Assembly (NCBI GenBank): GCA_016342585.1
Contig: JAEINK010000049.1
Span: 1 to 38,533, forward strand
Reading direction: 5' to 3'
DNA: 38,533 bases
Origin: Spirochaetales bacterium
Lineage (GTDB): Bacteria > Spirochaetota > Spirochaetia > UBA9216
Made by a program: the position numbers and the translations under genes. Within the stretch, counting starts at the first letter, position 1, and each line of letters begins with the position of its first letter. This document shows, piece by piece, positions 17,231 through 24,480 of this stretch. The notes beneath the pieces were generated by a model, which worked only from the letters and a program-made list of their open reading frames with translations, was not told the DNA's origin and did not search any database.

Positions 17231-17555
17231 ATAGCAGTTAAAGGCTTTTCGGAATTATCACATAAAATCATCGAGTGTTGTTTTAAGTTTCATACTCACA
17301 GGGCTTTGGAAATTGAATTTGAAATTCAGGTAATCAAGTTCGCCTCGGAACGGTATTTTCCTGTTTTTTACCAAGGTCAGTTGACTGGGCGGTTTTTTCC
17401 GATCTTATCATAGAGGAGAAGATTATTTTAGAACTTGAATCTTCTCTTATTATTAAGGAAATTTACCGTACTCAACTGCTCAACTGCTCAACTGCTCAAC
17501 TGCTTAAGGCTTTCACGGCTTCGGGTCGGGGACATCATGAACGTTTATCTGGTGA
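17231..17555 (+). pseudogene. Decayed GxxExxY-family gene (PDDEXK_3-like)
   Basis: The sequence aligns with the intact gene at 37725-38096 but is broken in several ways. The start codon ATG has become ATA (17231). About 33 nt are deleted where the intact protein has NYLGACLPEAVY, the region of the ExxY motif. One G is missing in the GCCGATC block near 17400, which shifts the frame into a TAG. The lysine of the ELK nuclease motif has become glutamate (ELE). An 8-bp unit is expanded to four copies. Conserved stretches such as KFASERYFPV and IIKEIYRTQLL remain readable across frames. No functional product is possible. The end is approximate. Confidence 0.85.
17473..17504. repeat. Four tandem copies of an 8-bp unit (CAACTGCT)
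   Basis: CAACTGCT is repeated four times without interruption inside the GxxExxY pseudogene. The intact paralogue has a single copy at the same place. Three extra copies add 24 nt, so the reading frame is unchanged overall. Replication slippage is the simplest explanation. Confidence 0.95.
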
Positions 17556-17610
17556 CAGCTTTTCCCAATTTAGTATGGTTCCATTCTAACAGAATTAGTA
17601 AAGAAGACCA

Positions 17611-18300
17611 TTAAGATGAACTAATAATTCTGATTATCTCTCTTATAGATTTTTCTGCTTCCGGGATAGGTAGAACTTGAAAAACATGTATCATTTCATT
17701 ATATATATGAAGTTTTCCATGATTTCCAGCCTCGACTAACCTGTTATGAAGTAACTTTGCATCAGGTAAAAATAGTTCTCTAGTTCCTACAAATATTGTT
17801 ATACAGGGAAGATCGGTTAGATCACCATTTATGGGACTTAAAAGATAATTGTTATGCTCCTCATTGTCAGCCCACAACTTCCCTAAATATATTAACGTAT
17901 CCAAATTACACATTACATCTTTTCTATTTAAATCTGCTGAAATTTCTGGATTTGACATTGTTATATCAAGCCATGGTGAAAGTAAAATAACTTCTTGGGG
18001 AAGTGGAAGTTGCTTCTCTTTTAAAAGAAGTGTCAATCCTAAAGAAAGTCCACCACCTGCAGAATCTCCTATAATTATGATATTTTCAGAAGAAACATTT
18101 TTAGTTATATTTTTATATAGGGCAAGAGAGCTACTATAAGCCTCTTTGTGATTACTGTATGGAATTAGATGATAATCCGGTATAATTATTTCTGCATCCA
18201 ATATTGTTGCTATTTTCCATCGGGCCGTTGCTTCAGTAAATAACTTAAATAATATGGAGTTGATGGGGATAGAGGTTTTAAAAAGATCCAGTCGTGGCAA
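17611..18300 (-). CDS. Alpha/beta hydrolase of the HSL/acetyl-esterase type, N-terminally truncated
   Basis: The family is clear from the nucleophile elbow IIGDSAGGGLSLG, LLSPWLDITMS, and the Asp and His regions FVGTRELFLPDAKLL and EMIHVFQVLP. These are carboxylesterases that hydrolyse short acyl esters in the cytoplasm. At 229 residues the protein is about 70-90 short. The oxyanion-hole HGGG block and everything before it are missing, and the first 20 residues do not look like the family. The frame starts at TTG 18300, with AGGGGAG 6 nt upstream. An in-frame TGA lies at 18322-18324, so no longer start exists. It is probably inactive. The region is visibly richer in A+T than its neighbours, which suggests acquired DNA. 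Confidence 0.7.
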   Translation of the reverse strand: MPRLDLFKTSIPINSILFKLFTEATARWKIATILDAEIIIPDYHLIPYSNHKEAYSSSLALYKNITKNVSSENIIIIGDSAGGGLSLGLTLLLKEKQLPLPQEVILLSPWLDITMSNPEISADLNRKDVMCNLDTLIYLGKLWADNEEHNNYLLSPINGDLTDLPCITIFVGTRELFLPDAKLLHNRLVEAGNHGKLHIYNEMIHVFQVLPIPEAEKSIREIIRIISSS

Positions 18301-18589
18301 TAGTATTCTCCCCTGTAAACGTCATTGGAAAAAAGAATTTGAAAACGATGATTTCACTATTCTTAAATTCAAACTCAAATCGAGAGAAACCACAGATTAT
18401 CGGTTTCGGTTCCCCGACATCATGATTTGCATCGCCGGAAAAGTTGAGTATCGAGATACTGATCCGGGTAATTCAAATCCTAATGAATTAAAGTCAGGAG
18501 CTTTTTTATGGCAAAAGACGGATACGGTGAAAACATTCATTAATAAGAGTGATAAAACCTTTGAGGCATTAATTATAGCTCTAAAATAA
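18263..18589 (+). CDS. Small cupin-like protein, N-terminus probably truncated
   Basis: From about HWKKEFENDDFTILKFKL the sequence resembles single-domain cupins of the BauB-like type (HW..xFENDxVRVL, later G..RETDPG and a terminal ALK). The usual metal-binding histidines of the cupin barrel are largely replaced (TTDYRFRFPD), so metal-dependent activity is doubtful. The first 20 residues (MGIEVLKRSSRGN) do not fit and overlap the antisense start of the truncated esterase. Both genes seem to have lost their 5' ends at one junction near 18300. ATG codons at 18254 and 18263 are possible. The latter has GGAG, but only 3 nt away. Like the esterase, it is AT-rich. Confidence 0.5.
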   Translation: MGIEVLKRSSRGNSILPCKRHWKKEFENDDFTILKFKLKSRETTDYRFRFPDIMICIAGKVEYRDTDPGNSNPNELKSGAFLWQKTDTVKTFINKSDKTFEALIIALK

Positions 18590-18654
18590 TTCAAAAAGGG
18601 AGATGTTCATGCCCCTTCTTATGCTTAATGATTGGAAAAGTAAACAGATCCAGG

Positions 18655-18674
18655 CCGGAGCCTTTTGGCTTCGG
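18655..18674. other. Short hairpin between the cupin and DJ-1 genes
   Basis: CCGGAGCC pairs with GGCTTCGG around a TTTT loop, with one G-T pair. Neither strand has a following T run, so it is not a standard terminator. It could be a leftover of a mobile repeat. Nothing else stands out between 18590 and 18763. Confidence 0.4.
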
Positions 18675-18763
18675 TAGAATAATCCTTTAATTTATTGATC
18701 TAATCGGTGTAAGATTATTTATTCTTTTGAAAACGAAACTTTCCATCATTTAATAGGAAAACC

Positions 18764-19312
18764 TCAACTTATCAATGCACCCTTCATCAGGTTATCAGCT
18801 ACCTCATCACCAGCCAGATATTTTACCAGCTCGATCGCCCAGGACAAGGCTGTTCCGGGGCCGCGGCTTGTTATCAGGTTTCCATCCACAACAACAGACT
18901 CTTCAAGATAGGTGGCATCATCCGGAAAGTATTTCTGGAAACCGGGGTAACAGGTTGCCTTCCGGGTATTTAATATGGGAATCCTGCTCAAAACGACGCC
19001 GGGAGAGGCACAGATGGAGGCAACAAGACCGCCCCTGTCAAAAACTGAACTGATAATGTTCAAAGCGGCTGCAGAATCGGCAATATTTTCTGCGCCGGGC
19101 ATGCCCCCGGGGATCACCACAGCATCAGCATCTTGGGGAATATCAGAAATAAGGCCGTCAGCTTCAACCAGAAGACCGTGAGCACCTTCAACCATCTTAC
19201 CGGTAACCCCTGCAATGAAAACATCACATTCGGCTCGACGTAAAAAATCAATGGGGGTAACAGCTTCCACTTCTTCAAATCCGTCGGCTAAAAAAACGAT
19301 TACTTTCTTCAT
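18764..19312 (-). CDS. DJ-1/PfpI (YajL/ThiJ-like) family protein
   Basis: This 182-residue protein belongs to the DJ-1 subgroup: VIVFLADGFEEVEAVTPID at the start, VVIPGGMPGAENI, and the nucleophile elbow VASICASPGVVL with Cys101. Glu16 matches the conserved partner of the DJ-1 cysteine. Members act as stress-linked chaperones, glyoxalases or deglycases, and the true activity is debated, so I give none. The start is ATG 19312, with GGGAG 6 nt upstream; an upstream in-frame codon at 19360 lies within aroF. The gene begins 23 nt after aroF on the same strand and is probably co-transcribed with it. Confidence 0.92.
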   Translation of the reverse strand: MKKVIVFLADGFEEVEAVTPIDFLRRAECDVFIAGVTGKMVEGAHGLLVEADGLISDIPQDADAVVIPGGMPGAENIADSAAALNIISSVFDRGGLVASICASPGVVLSRIPILNTRKATCYPGFQKYFPDDATYLEESVVVDGNLITSRGPGTALSWAIELVKYLAGDEVADNLMKGALIS

Positions 19313-19335
19313 TATATTCTCCCTTTTATTACGAT

Positions 19336-20376
19336 TTAGAGTTTTCCGTAGGCTGACCATATCATTTTTTCTGTGTCATCCCAGCCTATACAAGCATCGG
19401 TTATAGAAACACCGTATTCAAGTGTTTTTATATCCGAAGGAATCTTCTGCGAACCTTCAAAGAGATTTGACTCAAGCATAAAGCCGACCAAAGATTTTCT
19501 GCCATAGGCCTTCTGATCGACAATGGATCTTAGAACCCGCTCCTGCTTCCGCCACTCCTTCCCCGAATTGGCATGGCTGCAGTCCACAATAATAGCAGGA
19601 TTAAGTCCCAGGGCTTTCATTTTATCCTCGGCTAACTCTACATTCTCCTCATAATAGTTGGGACCGTTGTGCCCACCCCGTAAAATAATGTGTACAGCAT
19701 CATTACCGGTGGTATTGAGAATACAGTTTTTACCATTTTCATCTAAACCAATGAAAGAGTGACTATGCATGGCCGATTCCAAAGCATTTACAGCGATATC
19801 CATATTGCCATCAGTGCCATTCTTGAATCCAACAGGCATGGATAATCCGGAGGCCATATTTCGATGGGTCTGGCTCTCTGTCGTCCGAGCTCCAATGGCC
19901 GACCAGGAGATAAGATCGGAAATATACTGGGGGATAATCGGATCCAGAACTTCCGAGGCAACGGGGAGTCCCATCTCGGAAATCTCAATCAGAAGATTTC
20001 TTGCCAGTTTTAATCCACCTTCTATATCATAGGAGCCATCCAGATGGGGATCGGTAATCAATCCCCGCCACCCGATGGTTGTTCTCGGTTTTTCGAAGTA
20101 CATGCGCATAACAAGAAACATCTTATCTGCGACTTTTTCACTTAAAGCGGATAATTTTTTTGCATAATCCAAGGCAGCATCCCTGTCGTGGATGGAACAG
20201 GGGCCTATAATCCCTATCAGCCTTGAATCTTCTCCGCGAAGTATGGCGTTAATTGCATCCCTGCCGTCTGCCACAGTAGTATTCGCTTTTTCCGTCATGG
20301 GGAAATCAGTGAAAAGTTGGGCTGGGCTTAATAAGGGATTTATAGTCTCAATGCGTAAGTTGTTTGTCTTCTTCAT
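19336..20376 (-). CDS. aroF: 3-deoxy-7-phosphoheptulonate synthase (class I DAHP synthase)
   Basis: This enzyme condenses phosphoenolpyruvate and erythrose-4-phosphate, the entry step of aromatic amino acid synthesis. Signatures are GIIGPCSIHD, RMYFEKPRTTIGWRGLITDP, SAIGARTTESQTHRNMASG, PVGFKNGTDG and DCSHANSGK. At 346 residues it matches the E. coli AroF/G/H type, and I cannot assign which isoenzyme or feedback inhibitor applies. No clear ribosome binding site precedes the ATG. A TATTTT box ends 6 nt before it, with TTGTAA 17 nt further upstream, so the mRNA may be leaderless. The DJ-1 gene follows in the same operon, and a LuxR-type regulator is divergent 79 nt away. Confidence 0.95.
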   Translation of the reverse strand: MKKTNNLRIETINPLLSPAQLFTDFPMTEKANTTVADGRDAINAILRGEDSRLIGIIGPCSIHDRDAALDYAKKLSALSEKVADKMFLVMRMYFEKPRTTIGWRGLITDPHLDGSYDIEGGLKLARNLLIEISEMGLPVASEVLDPIIPQYISDLISWSAIGARTTESQTHRNMASGLSMPVGFKNGTDGNMDIAVNALESAMHSHSFIGLDENGKNCILNTTGNDAVHIILRGGHNGPNYYEENVELAEDKMKALGLNPAIIVDCSHANSGKEWRKQERVLRSIVDQKAYGRKSLVGFMLESNLFEGSQKIPSDIKTLEYGVSITDACIGWDDTEKMIWSAYGKL

Positions 20377-20382
20377 ACTTCA

Positions 20383-20411
20383 AAAATACCCATAAATATG
20401 ATTTCTTACAA
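20383..20411 (-). promoter_or_regulatory. Candidate aroF promoter close to the start codon
   Basis: On the minus strand TTGTAA (20411-20406), a 17-nt spacer and TATTTT (20388-20383) lie 6 nt before the aroF ATG. Transcription would start at or next to the ATG. Each box matches consensus at 4 of 6 bases. Confidence 0.35.
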
Positions 20412-20419
20412 GCCTATGA

Positions 20420-20449
20420 TTGACAAGTAGATCATCTTTAATTTAGGAT
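20420..20449 (+). promoter_or_regulatory. Candidate promoter of the LuxR-type gene
   Basis: A perfect TTGACA (20420-20425) is followed 18 nt later by TAGGAT (20444-20449), which ends 6 nt before the ATG. The same bases contain AGGA and could instead act as a ribosome binding site. In that case the -10 box must be elsewhere, for example TAATTT at 20439. Confidence 0.4.
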
Positions 20450-20455
20450 AAACCG

Positions 20456-21427
20456 ATGGTTCTTAATATTCTTGCCGAATTATTTTTATACTTACATTTT
20501 TCTCTTATCTTCTCGGTAACATTTCTGGGGACGGTTCTTTTTTATAGAACCAGAGATAAATATATTCGAAGGTTCCTTGAGGTACTCTACCCCCTGGTCC
20601 TTTATTTATCCCTCCTTTTTCTGGTTAACTATCTTACAGGAATGAAAGATCTTATCCCCGTGCCAACTGAATCGACAATGGTACTTAGCCTTCTTATGTC
20701 TTTCGGTGCAGCCTCCTTTATCACTCTGATAATTCGAGGAAGTTATGTGTACACCTTCTCTCTTATCCCCTTTAAACCTAGCGTTCAATATCGACTTAAT
20801 GCCATCACGAATATTTCCTGTATTTTTCTCTTTATAGGCTGGTGTTTTTCTATCTTCTATGTTTCCAGAGGGAACTGGTTGATAACGGTCGTTCCTACTT
20901 TAAACCTCTGGTATTTGATAGCCAGTGGATTTGTTTTTCTACAGTCCGTACTGGCCTTTGTATTTTTAAGATGGCGAAAGGAAGAGCGGGCTCAGGAGCT
21001 CTATTACAGGATTATATACTCATACCTTCCTCTGGCAATATTCATCCCGCTCGATATAATCTTTTTCAGGGATTCTGCCTTCAAACTGACCTATATCTCA
21101 TATACGATCTTTATAATCACCAGCTATCTTTATATGTCCCGTTATTATGTGCTGAATTATGAGCCTGAACAAACAAGTCTTGAACAAAGTAAGGAAGGGT
21201 TTTACAGGAAATTCAATATCAGTGACCGTGAAAAAGAGATTATAGAGTTACTAATAGAGGGTATGCCAAATATTGAGATTGCGGAGAAACTTTGCATATC
21301 CATAAACACGGTGAAAACCCATGTTCAGAATATCTATCAGAAGACAAATGTATCAAACAGGGTTCAGCTGCTTCACAGAATCAAGATATGGAACCAGAAT
21401 AACCGCCCAATACGGCAACCCCTTTAG
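20456..21427 (+). CDS. Membrane-bound LuxR-type transcriptional regulator (7TM plus HTH)
   Basis: The 323-residue protein has about seven hydrophobic helices in its first 230 residues: near 5-27, 40-61, 74-95, 117-136, 143-170, 187-205 and 212-230. A LuxR helix-turn-helix follows at about 257-312. The DNA-binding part reads ISDREKEIIELLIEGMPNIE, IAEKLCISINTVKTHVQNIY and QKTNVSNRVQLLHRI, with the usual conserved Glu, Thr-Val and His. The design suggests a membrane sensor acting directly on DNA, and the ligand is unknown. It is divergent from aroF-DJ-1, which it may control (inference). Its last 47 nt overlap the 3' end of the convergent MBL hydrolase gene. Confidence 0.85.
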   Translation: MVLNILAELFLYLHFSLIFSVTFLGTVLFYRTRDKYIRRFLEVLYPLVLYLSLLFLVNYLTGMKDLIPVPTESTMVLSLLMSFGAASFITLIIRGSYVYTFSLIPFKPSVQYRLNAITNISCIFLFIGWCFSIFYVSRGNWLITVVPTLNLWYLIASGFVFLQSVLAFVFLRWRKEERAQELYYRIIYSYLPLAIFIPLDIIFFRDSAFKLTYISYTIFIITSYLYMSRYYVLNYEPEQTSLEQSKEGFYRKFNISDREKEIIELLIEGMPNIEIAEKLCISINTVKTHVQNIYQKTNVSNRVQLLHRIKIWNQNNRPIRQPL

Positions 21428-22163
21428 GACAAATTTCATACCGTCCCTTCCAAATTAACTCTGATCGAAGCTGTTCCTCAAGAACCTCAGGTTCATTGTT
21501 TGTTCCGGAAAGATGACAAAAATAGACCTCGGCCAGCCGTGAGGATTTAACCTGGCTCAAATGATTCAGAAAATCTATGGCATCATCATTGGAAAGGTGG
21601 CCCTGATCAGAAAAAATCCGCTTTTTAAGGTGCCAGGGATAGGGACCGTTTTCCAGCATTTCGGGCGAATAATTGGCTTCAAGAAAAAGGATATCCGAAT
21701 GAACGGCATATTTCATCATCTCTTTAGTTATAACCCCTGTATCGGTAATGAGACAGAAACGCTTATCCCCCAGTTCAAAGGCATAACTTAACGAACCGAA
21801 AGAATCATGACTTGTCTCAAAAGGATGAAGTGTTAAAGGCCCAAGTTGAAGTTTTTCTCCGGGAACAGCATCTATCTCACCGGCTAAGCCCCCCCTGCAA
21901 TGGGAAAACATATCCAGCTCATGATGGCGAACAAGAGGTAGCTGTAGTTTTCGTGAAAGCACCTCCATCCCCTTAAGGTGGTCCGAATGGGTATGGGTTA
22001 AAACCAGATATTTTAGATTATCCGGATCAAATCCCAGCTTAACAGTCCTTCTCAGAACCTCTCTACAGGAGAAACCATTATCGATTATGAAAGAGAACCC
22101 CTTATACTCAAAAATATAAGCATTGGCCGAGGATCCGCTTCCCAGGACGGCGAATCTTACCAT
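21381..22163 (-). CDS. Metallo-beta-lactamase-fold hydrolase (WalJ/YycJ-like)
   Basis: The fold is shown by FAVLGSGSSANAYIFEY, LTHTHSDHLKGM (HxHxDH metal motif), TSHDSFGSLSYAFE, LITDTGVI and a late QGHLSNDDA. YycJ-type proteins begin in the same way (M-x-F-x-V-L-x-S-G-S-S-x-N) and are about 260 residues. I therefore take ATG 22163 (260 aa), although it has no Shine-Dalgarno sequence. It lies 5 nt after the stop of the preceding gene, which allows stop-restart translation. ATG codons at 22184 and 22193 are alternatives that would overlap that gene. These enzymes are thought to be nucleic-acid or phosphodiester hydrolases, and the substrate here is unknown. Confidence 0.88.
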   Translation of the reverse strand: MVRFAVLGSGSSANAYIFEYKGFSFIIDNGFSCREVLRRTVKLGFDPDNLKYLVLTHTHSDHLKGMEVLSRKLQLPLVRHHELDMFSHCRGGLAGEIDAVPGEKLQLGPLTLHPFETSHDSFGSLSYAFELGDKRFCLITDTGVITKEMMKYAVHSDILFLEANYSPEMLENGPYPWHLKKRIFSDQGHLSNDDAIDFLNHLSQVKSSRLAEVYFCHLSGTNNEPEVLEEQLRSELIWKGRYEICPKGVAVLGGYSGSIS

Positions 22164-22168
22164 AGGGT

Positions 22169-22507
22169 TCAGGATTTCAACCATCTGTTCCATGTATCCA
22201 GGTTTACGCCCACACAAACCTCTTTATCACATCGTATTATAGGAGTTTTTAAAAGGCCGGGGTCTTCAAGGAACTCTTCACGAAAATCAAAATCCATATA
22301 GGCCATTCCCCTTTTTTTATAGGAAGCACCATCCGAATCTATGAGTTCATCCGAGGGGATCTTCTGCATTATTTTATCAAGTTCTCCAGGACTCAAAGGC
22401 CGTTCATTAAGGTCTACCTGATGGAATTTTACCCCCCGTTCCTTAAAAAAGCGCACGGCTTTCCTTGCTTCCTTACATTTTTTCGTACCGATGATCTGTA
22501 TATTCAA
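22169..22507 (-). CDS. ArsC/Spx-family thioredoxin-fold protein
   Basis: This 112-residue protein matches the ArsC/Spx/YffB superfamily: IIGTKKCKEARKAVRFFKERGVKFHQVDL at the start, then LIDSDGASYKKRG, a LLKTPIIRCDKEVCVG strand pair, and a helical end. A single Cys11 with Arg15 (C-x3-R) stands at the active site, as in glutaredoxin-coupled arsenate reductases and YffB. Arsenate reduction should not be assumed, as most members near unrelated genes have unknown roles. The start is TTG 22507, supported by GGAGG exactly 6 nt upstream, and no ATG fits. It forms an operon with the MBL hydrolase. Confidence 0.8.
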   Translation of the reverse strand: MNIQIIGTKKCKEARKAVRFFKERGVKFHQVDLNERPLSPGELDKIMQKIPSDELIDSDGASYKKRGMAYMDFDFREEFLEDPGLLKTPIIRCDKEVCVGVNLDTWNRWLKS

Positions 22508-22636
22508 AGGGTTCCTCCGGGTTTTCCAATAAAAATTGATGATATATTATAGAATTACCTGTAAAATTTGAAGAGGTTGGCCTAATTTAAAGAAATATTT
22601 ACAATTTTAATGAAGACTATTTTTTTATTTCTTCCT

Positions 22637-22664
22637 TTGACTTAAGAGCAAATCTATGTTAAAT
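22637..22664 (+). promoter_or_regulatory. Candidate asnS promoter
   Basis: TTGACT (22637-22642) is followed 16 nt later by TTAAAT (22659-22664), or 17 nt later by TAAATA. Either ends 7-8 nt before the asnS ATG. There is no ribosome binding site in between. Confidence 0.45.
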
Positions 22665-22672
22665 AAAGACTT

Positions 22673-24061
22673 ATGCAAACTTACATTAAAGATATACTTA
22701 AAACAGAACCGGAGAACCAGATCATTAAAGTCCAGGGTTGGATCAGAACCAGCAGAGATACAAAGAATGTTTGCTTTTTTGAGCTTTCCGATGGTTCATG
22801 CCTTAAAGGGCTTCAGGTTATCCTTGATAAGGCAGAGGATTCGCTTGCTGCCCTGGTCCCCGAGCTTCATACCGGTGTAAGTATCGAAGCGGAAGGAGTT
22901 CTTGTCGCTTCACCTGGTGGAAATCAGGCTGTCGAACTTCAGGCTAAAAACCTTACGGTTTTTGGCGATGCCCCGGCAGATACCTATCCTCTTCAAAAAA
23001 AACGACATAGCTTCGAGTTTTTAAGAGAGATTGCCCACTTAAGACCGAGAACAAATACGATAGGGGCCGTAACAAGAGTCCGCAGCAGGATGAGTTTCGC
23101 CATACACTCCTTTTTTCAGAATCAAGGTTTTCAGTATGTTCATACCCCCATCATTTCAGCCAGTGATGCGGAAGGTGCGGGAGAGATGTTTCAGGTAACA
23201 AACCTTCCCCTGGACAAGATCGTCGGCTCTGATGCAAAAGAGATTGATTATACCAGAGATTTTTTTGGCAAGCAGACTCACCTGACGGTAAGCGGTCAGC
23301 TGGAAGCTGAAATATATGCACTGGCCCTTAAAAATGTGTACACTTTTGGCCCGACCTTCCGGGCGGAAAATTCCAACACTTCAAGGCATCTGGCCGAATT
23401 CTGGATGATAGAGCCGGAGATGGCTTTCTGTGCCCTTGAAGGCAATATGGCCATGGCTGAAGAATTCTTAAAGTATGTGATTAAAGATATCCTGGAGAAC
23501 TGTTCCGAAGATATGGAACTCTTCAACAAATGGATTGAAAAAGGTGTGGCAGATTCACTTGTCAAGGTTGTGGATTCAAAGTTTGTACACCTTCCCTACA
23601 CCGACGCTGTTGACGAACTCATTAAGGCTAAAAAAGAGTTCGAGTACCCGGTAAAATGGGGAACGGATCTTCAATCCGAACATGAAAAATATTTAACAGA
23701 AGAGGTTTTTAAATGTCCGGTAATCGTTACCGATTACCCAAAGGATATTAAAGCCTTTTATATGAAGCAGAACGATGATGGAAAAACAGTCCGGGCTATG
23801 GATATTCTTGTTCCCCGACTCGGAGAGATCATCGGAGGCAGCCAGAGAGAAGAGGATCATGACAAACTCCTTGGTAGAATCCGGGAACTTGACCTTCATG
23901 AAGAGGATTACTGGTGGTATCTTGAACTGCGTAAGTTCGGTACAGTCCCCCATTCCGGGTTCGGCCTGGGATTTGAACGGTTGATTCAGTATGTCACAGG
24001 AATGCAGAATATCCGAGATGTAATTCCATTCCCCAGGGCTTCCAAAACAGCTGAATTTTAA
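22673..24061 (+). CDS. asnS: Asparagine-tRNA ligase (AsnRS)
   Basis: This class IIb synthetase charges tRNA-Asn. An N-terminal OB-fold anticodon-binding domain ([20 protein letters not shown]) precedes the catalytic domain. Motif 2 is visible as [20 protein letters not shown] and motif 3 as [16 protein letters not shown]. The pattern of inserts and the [15 protein letters not shown] block favour AsnRS over AspRS. It has 462 residues, the normal length. The ATG at 22673 lacks a Shine-Dalgarno sequence, and a promoter-like pair ends only 7-8 nt upstream. hisI follows after 32 nt and is probably co-transcribed. Confidence 0.96.
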   Translation: MQTYIKDILKTEPENQIIKVQGWIRTSRDTKNVCFFELSDGSCLKGLQVILDKAEDSLAALVPELHTGVSIEAEGVLVASPGGNQAVELQAKNLTVFGDAPADTYPLQKKRHSFEFLREIAHLRPRTNTIGAVTRVRSRMSFAIHSFFQNQGFQYVHTPIISASDAEGAGEMFQVTNLPLDKIVGSDAKEIDYTRDFFGKQTHLTVSGQLEAEIYALALKNVYTFGPTFRAENSNTSRHLAEFWMIEPEMAFCALEGNMAMAEEFLKYVIKDILENCSEDMELFNKWIEKGVADSLVKVVDSKFVHLPYTDAVDELIKAKKEFEYPVKWGTDLQSEHEKYLTEEVFKCPVIVTDYPKDIKAFYMKQNDDGKTVRAMDILVPRLGEIIGGSQREEDHDKLLGRIRELDLHEEDYWWYLELRKFGTVPHSGFGLGFERLIQYVTGMQNIRDVIPFPRASKTAEF

Positions 24062-24093
24062 TCTTAATAAATTTTCACATAAAAAGGGTTTGC

Positions 24094-24480
24094 ATGTCGA
24101 AAGAGTATACAAATGAATTGCAGATAGACTTCGGGGAGGATGGCAAAAACCTCCTTCCCGTAGTTACCCAGGACTCAAGAACCAAAGAAGTTCTAATCCT
24201 CTCTTTTGTTAATAAGAAAGCCTTCGATGAAACAAGAACAAGCGGGTATGCAACCTACTGGAGTCGATCGCGTGATGAGCTATGGAAAAAAGGGCTAACC
24301 AGCGGCGATCTTCTGAAAATGGATGAGATCAGAATTAACTGTGAGCAAAACTCCCTCCTCTACCTTGTAACACCGGAAGGAAAGGGGGCCTGTCATGCCA
24401 AAAGAGAGGATGGACTTCCCCACAGCTCCTGTTACTATCGTAAAATCAGAACTGAAGGTAATTTGGAAGTTATAGATTAA
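24094..24480 (+). CDS. hisI: Phosphoribosyl-AMP cyclohydrolase (HisI-type), altered metal site
   Basis: HisI opens the adenine ring of phosphoribosyl-AMP in histidine synthesis. The family signature is strong: LLPVVTQDSRTKEVLILSFVN, TGYATYWSRSRDELW-type YWSRSR at 55-60, KKGLTSGD, and the zinc cysteines Cys83, Cys100 and Cys113 (GACHAK, SSCYYR). The magnesium site normally reads DCDxD but here is NCEQN (82-86), so two of its three aspartates are Asn and one is Glu. An insert (KREDGLPH) separates the last two cysteines, as I recall from some other HisI subgroups. No other his genes are in the window. It may be a working variant or a paralogue with another role. Confidence 0.82.
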   Translation: MSKEYTNELQIDFGEDGKNLLPVVTQDSRTKEVLILSFVNKKAFDETRTSGYATYWSRSRDELWKKGLTSGDLLKMDEIRINCEQNSLLYLVTPEGKGACHAKREDGLPHSSCYYRKIRTEGNLEVID

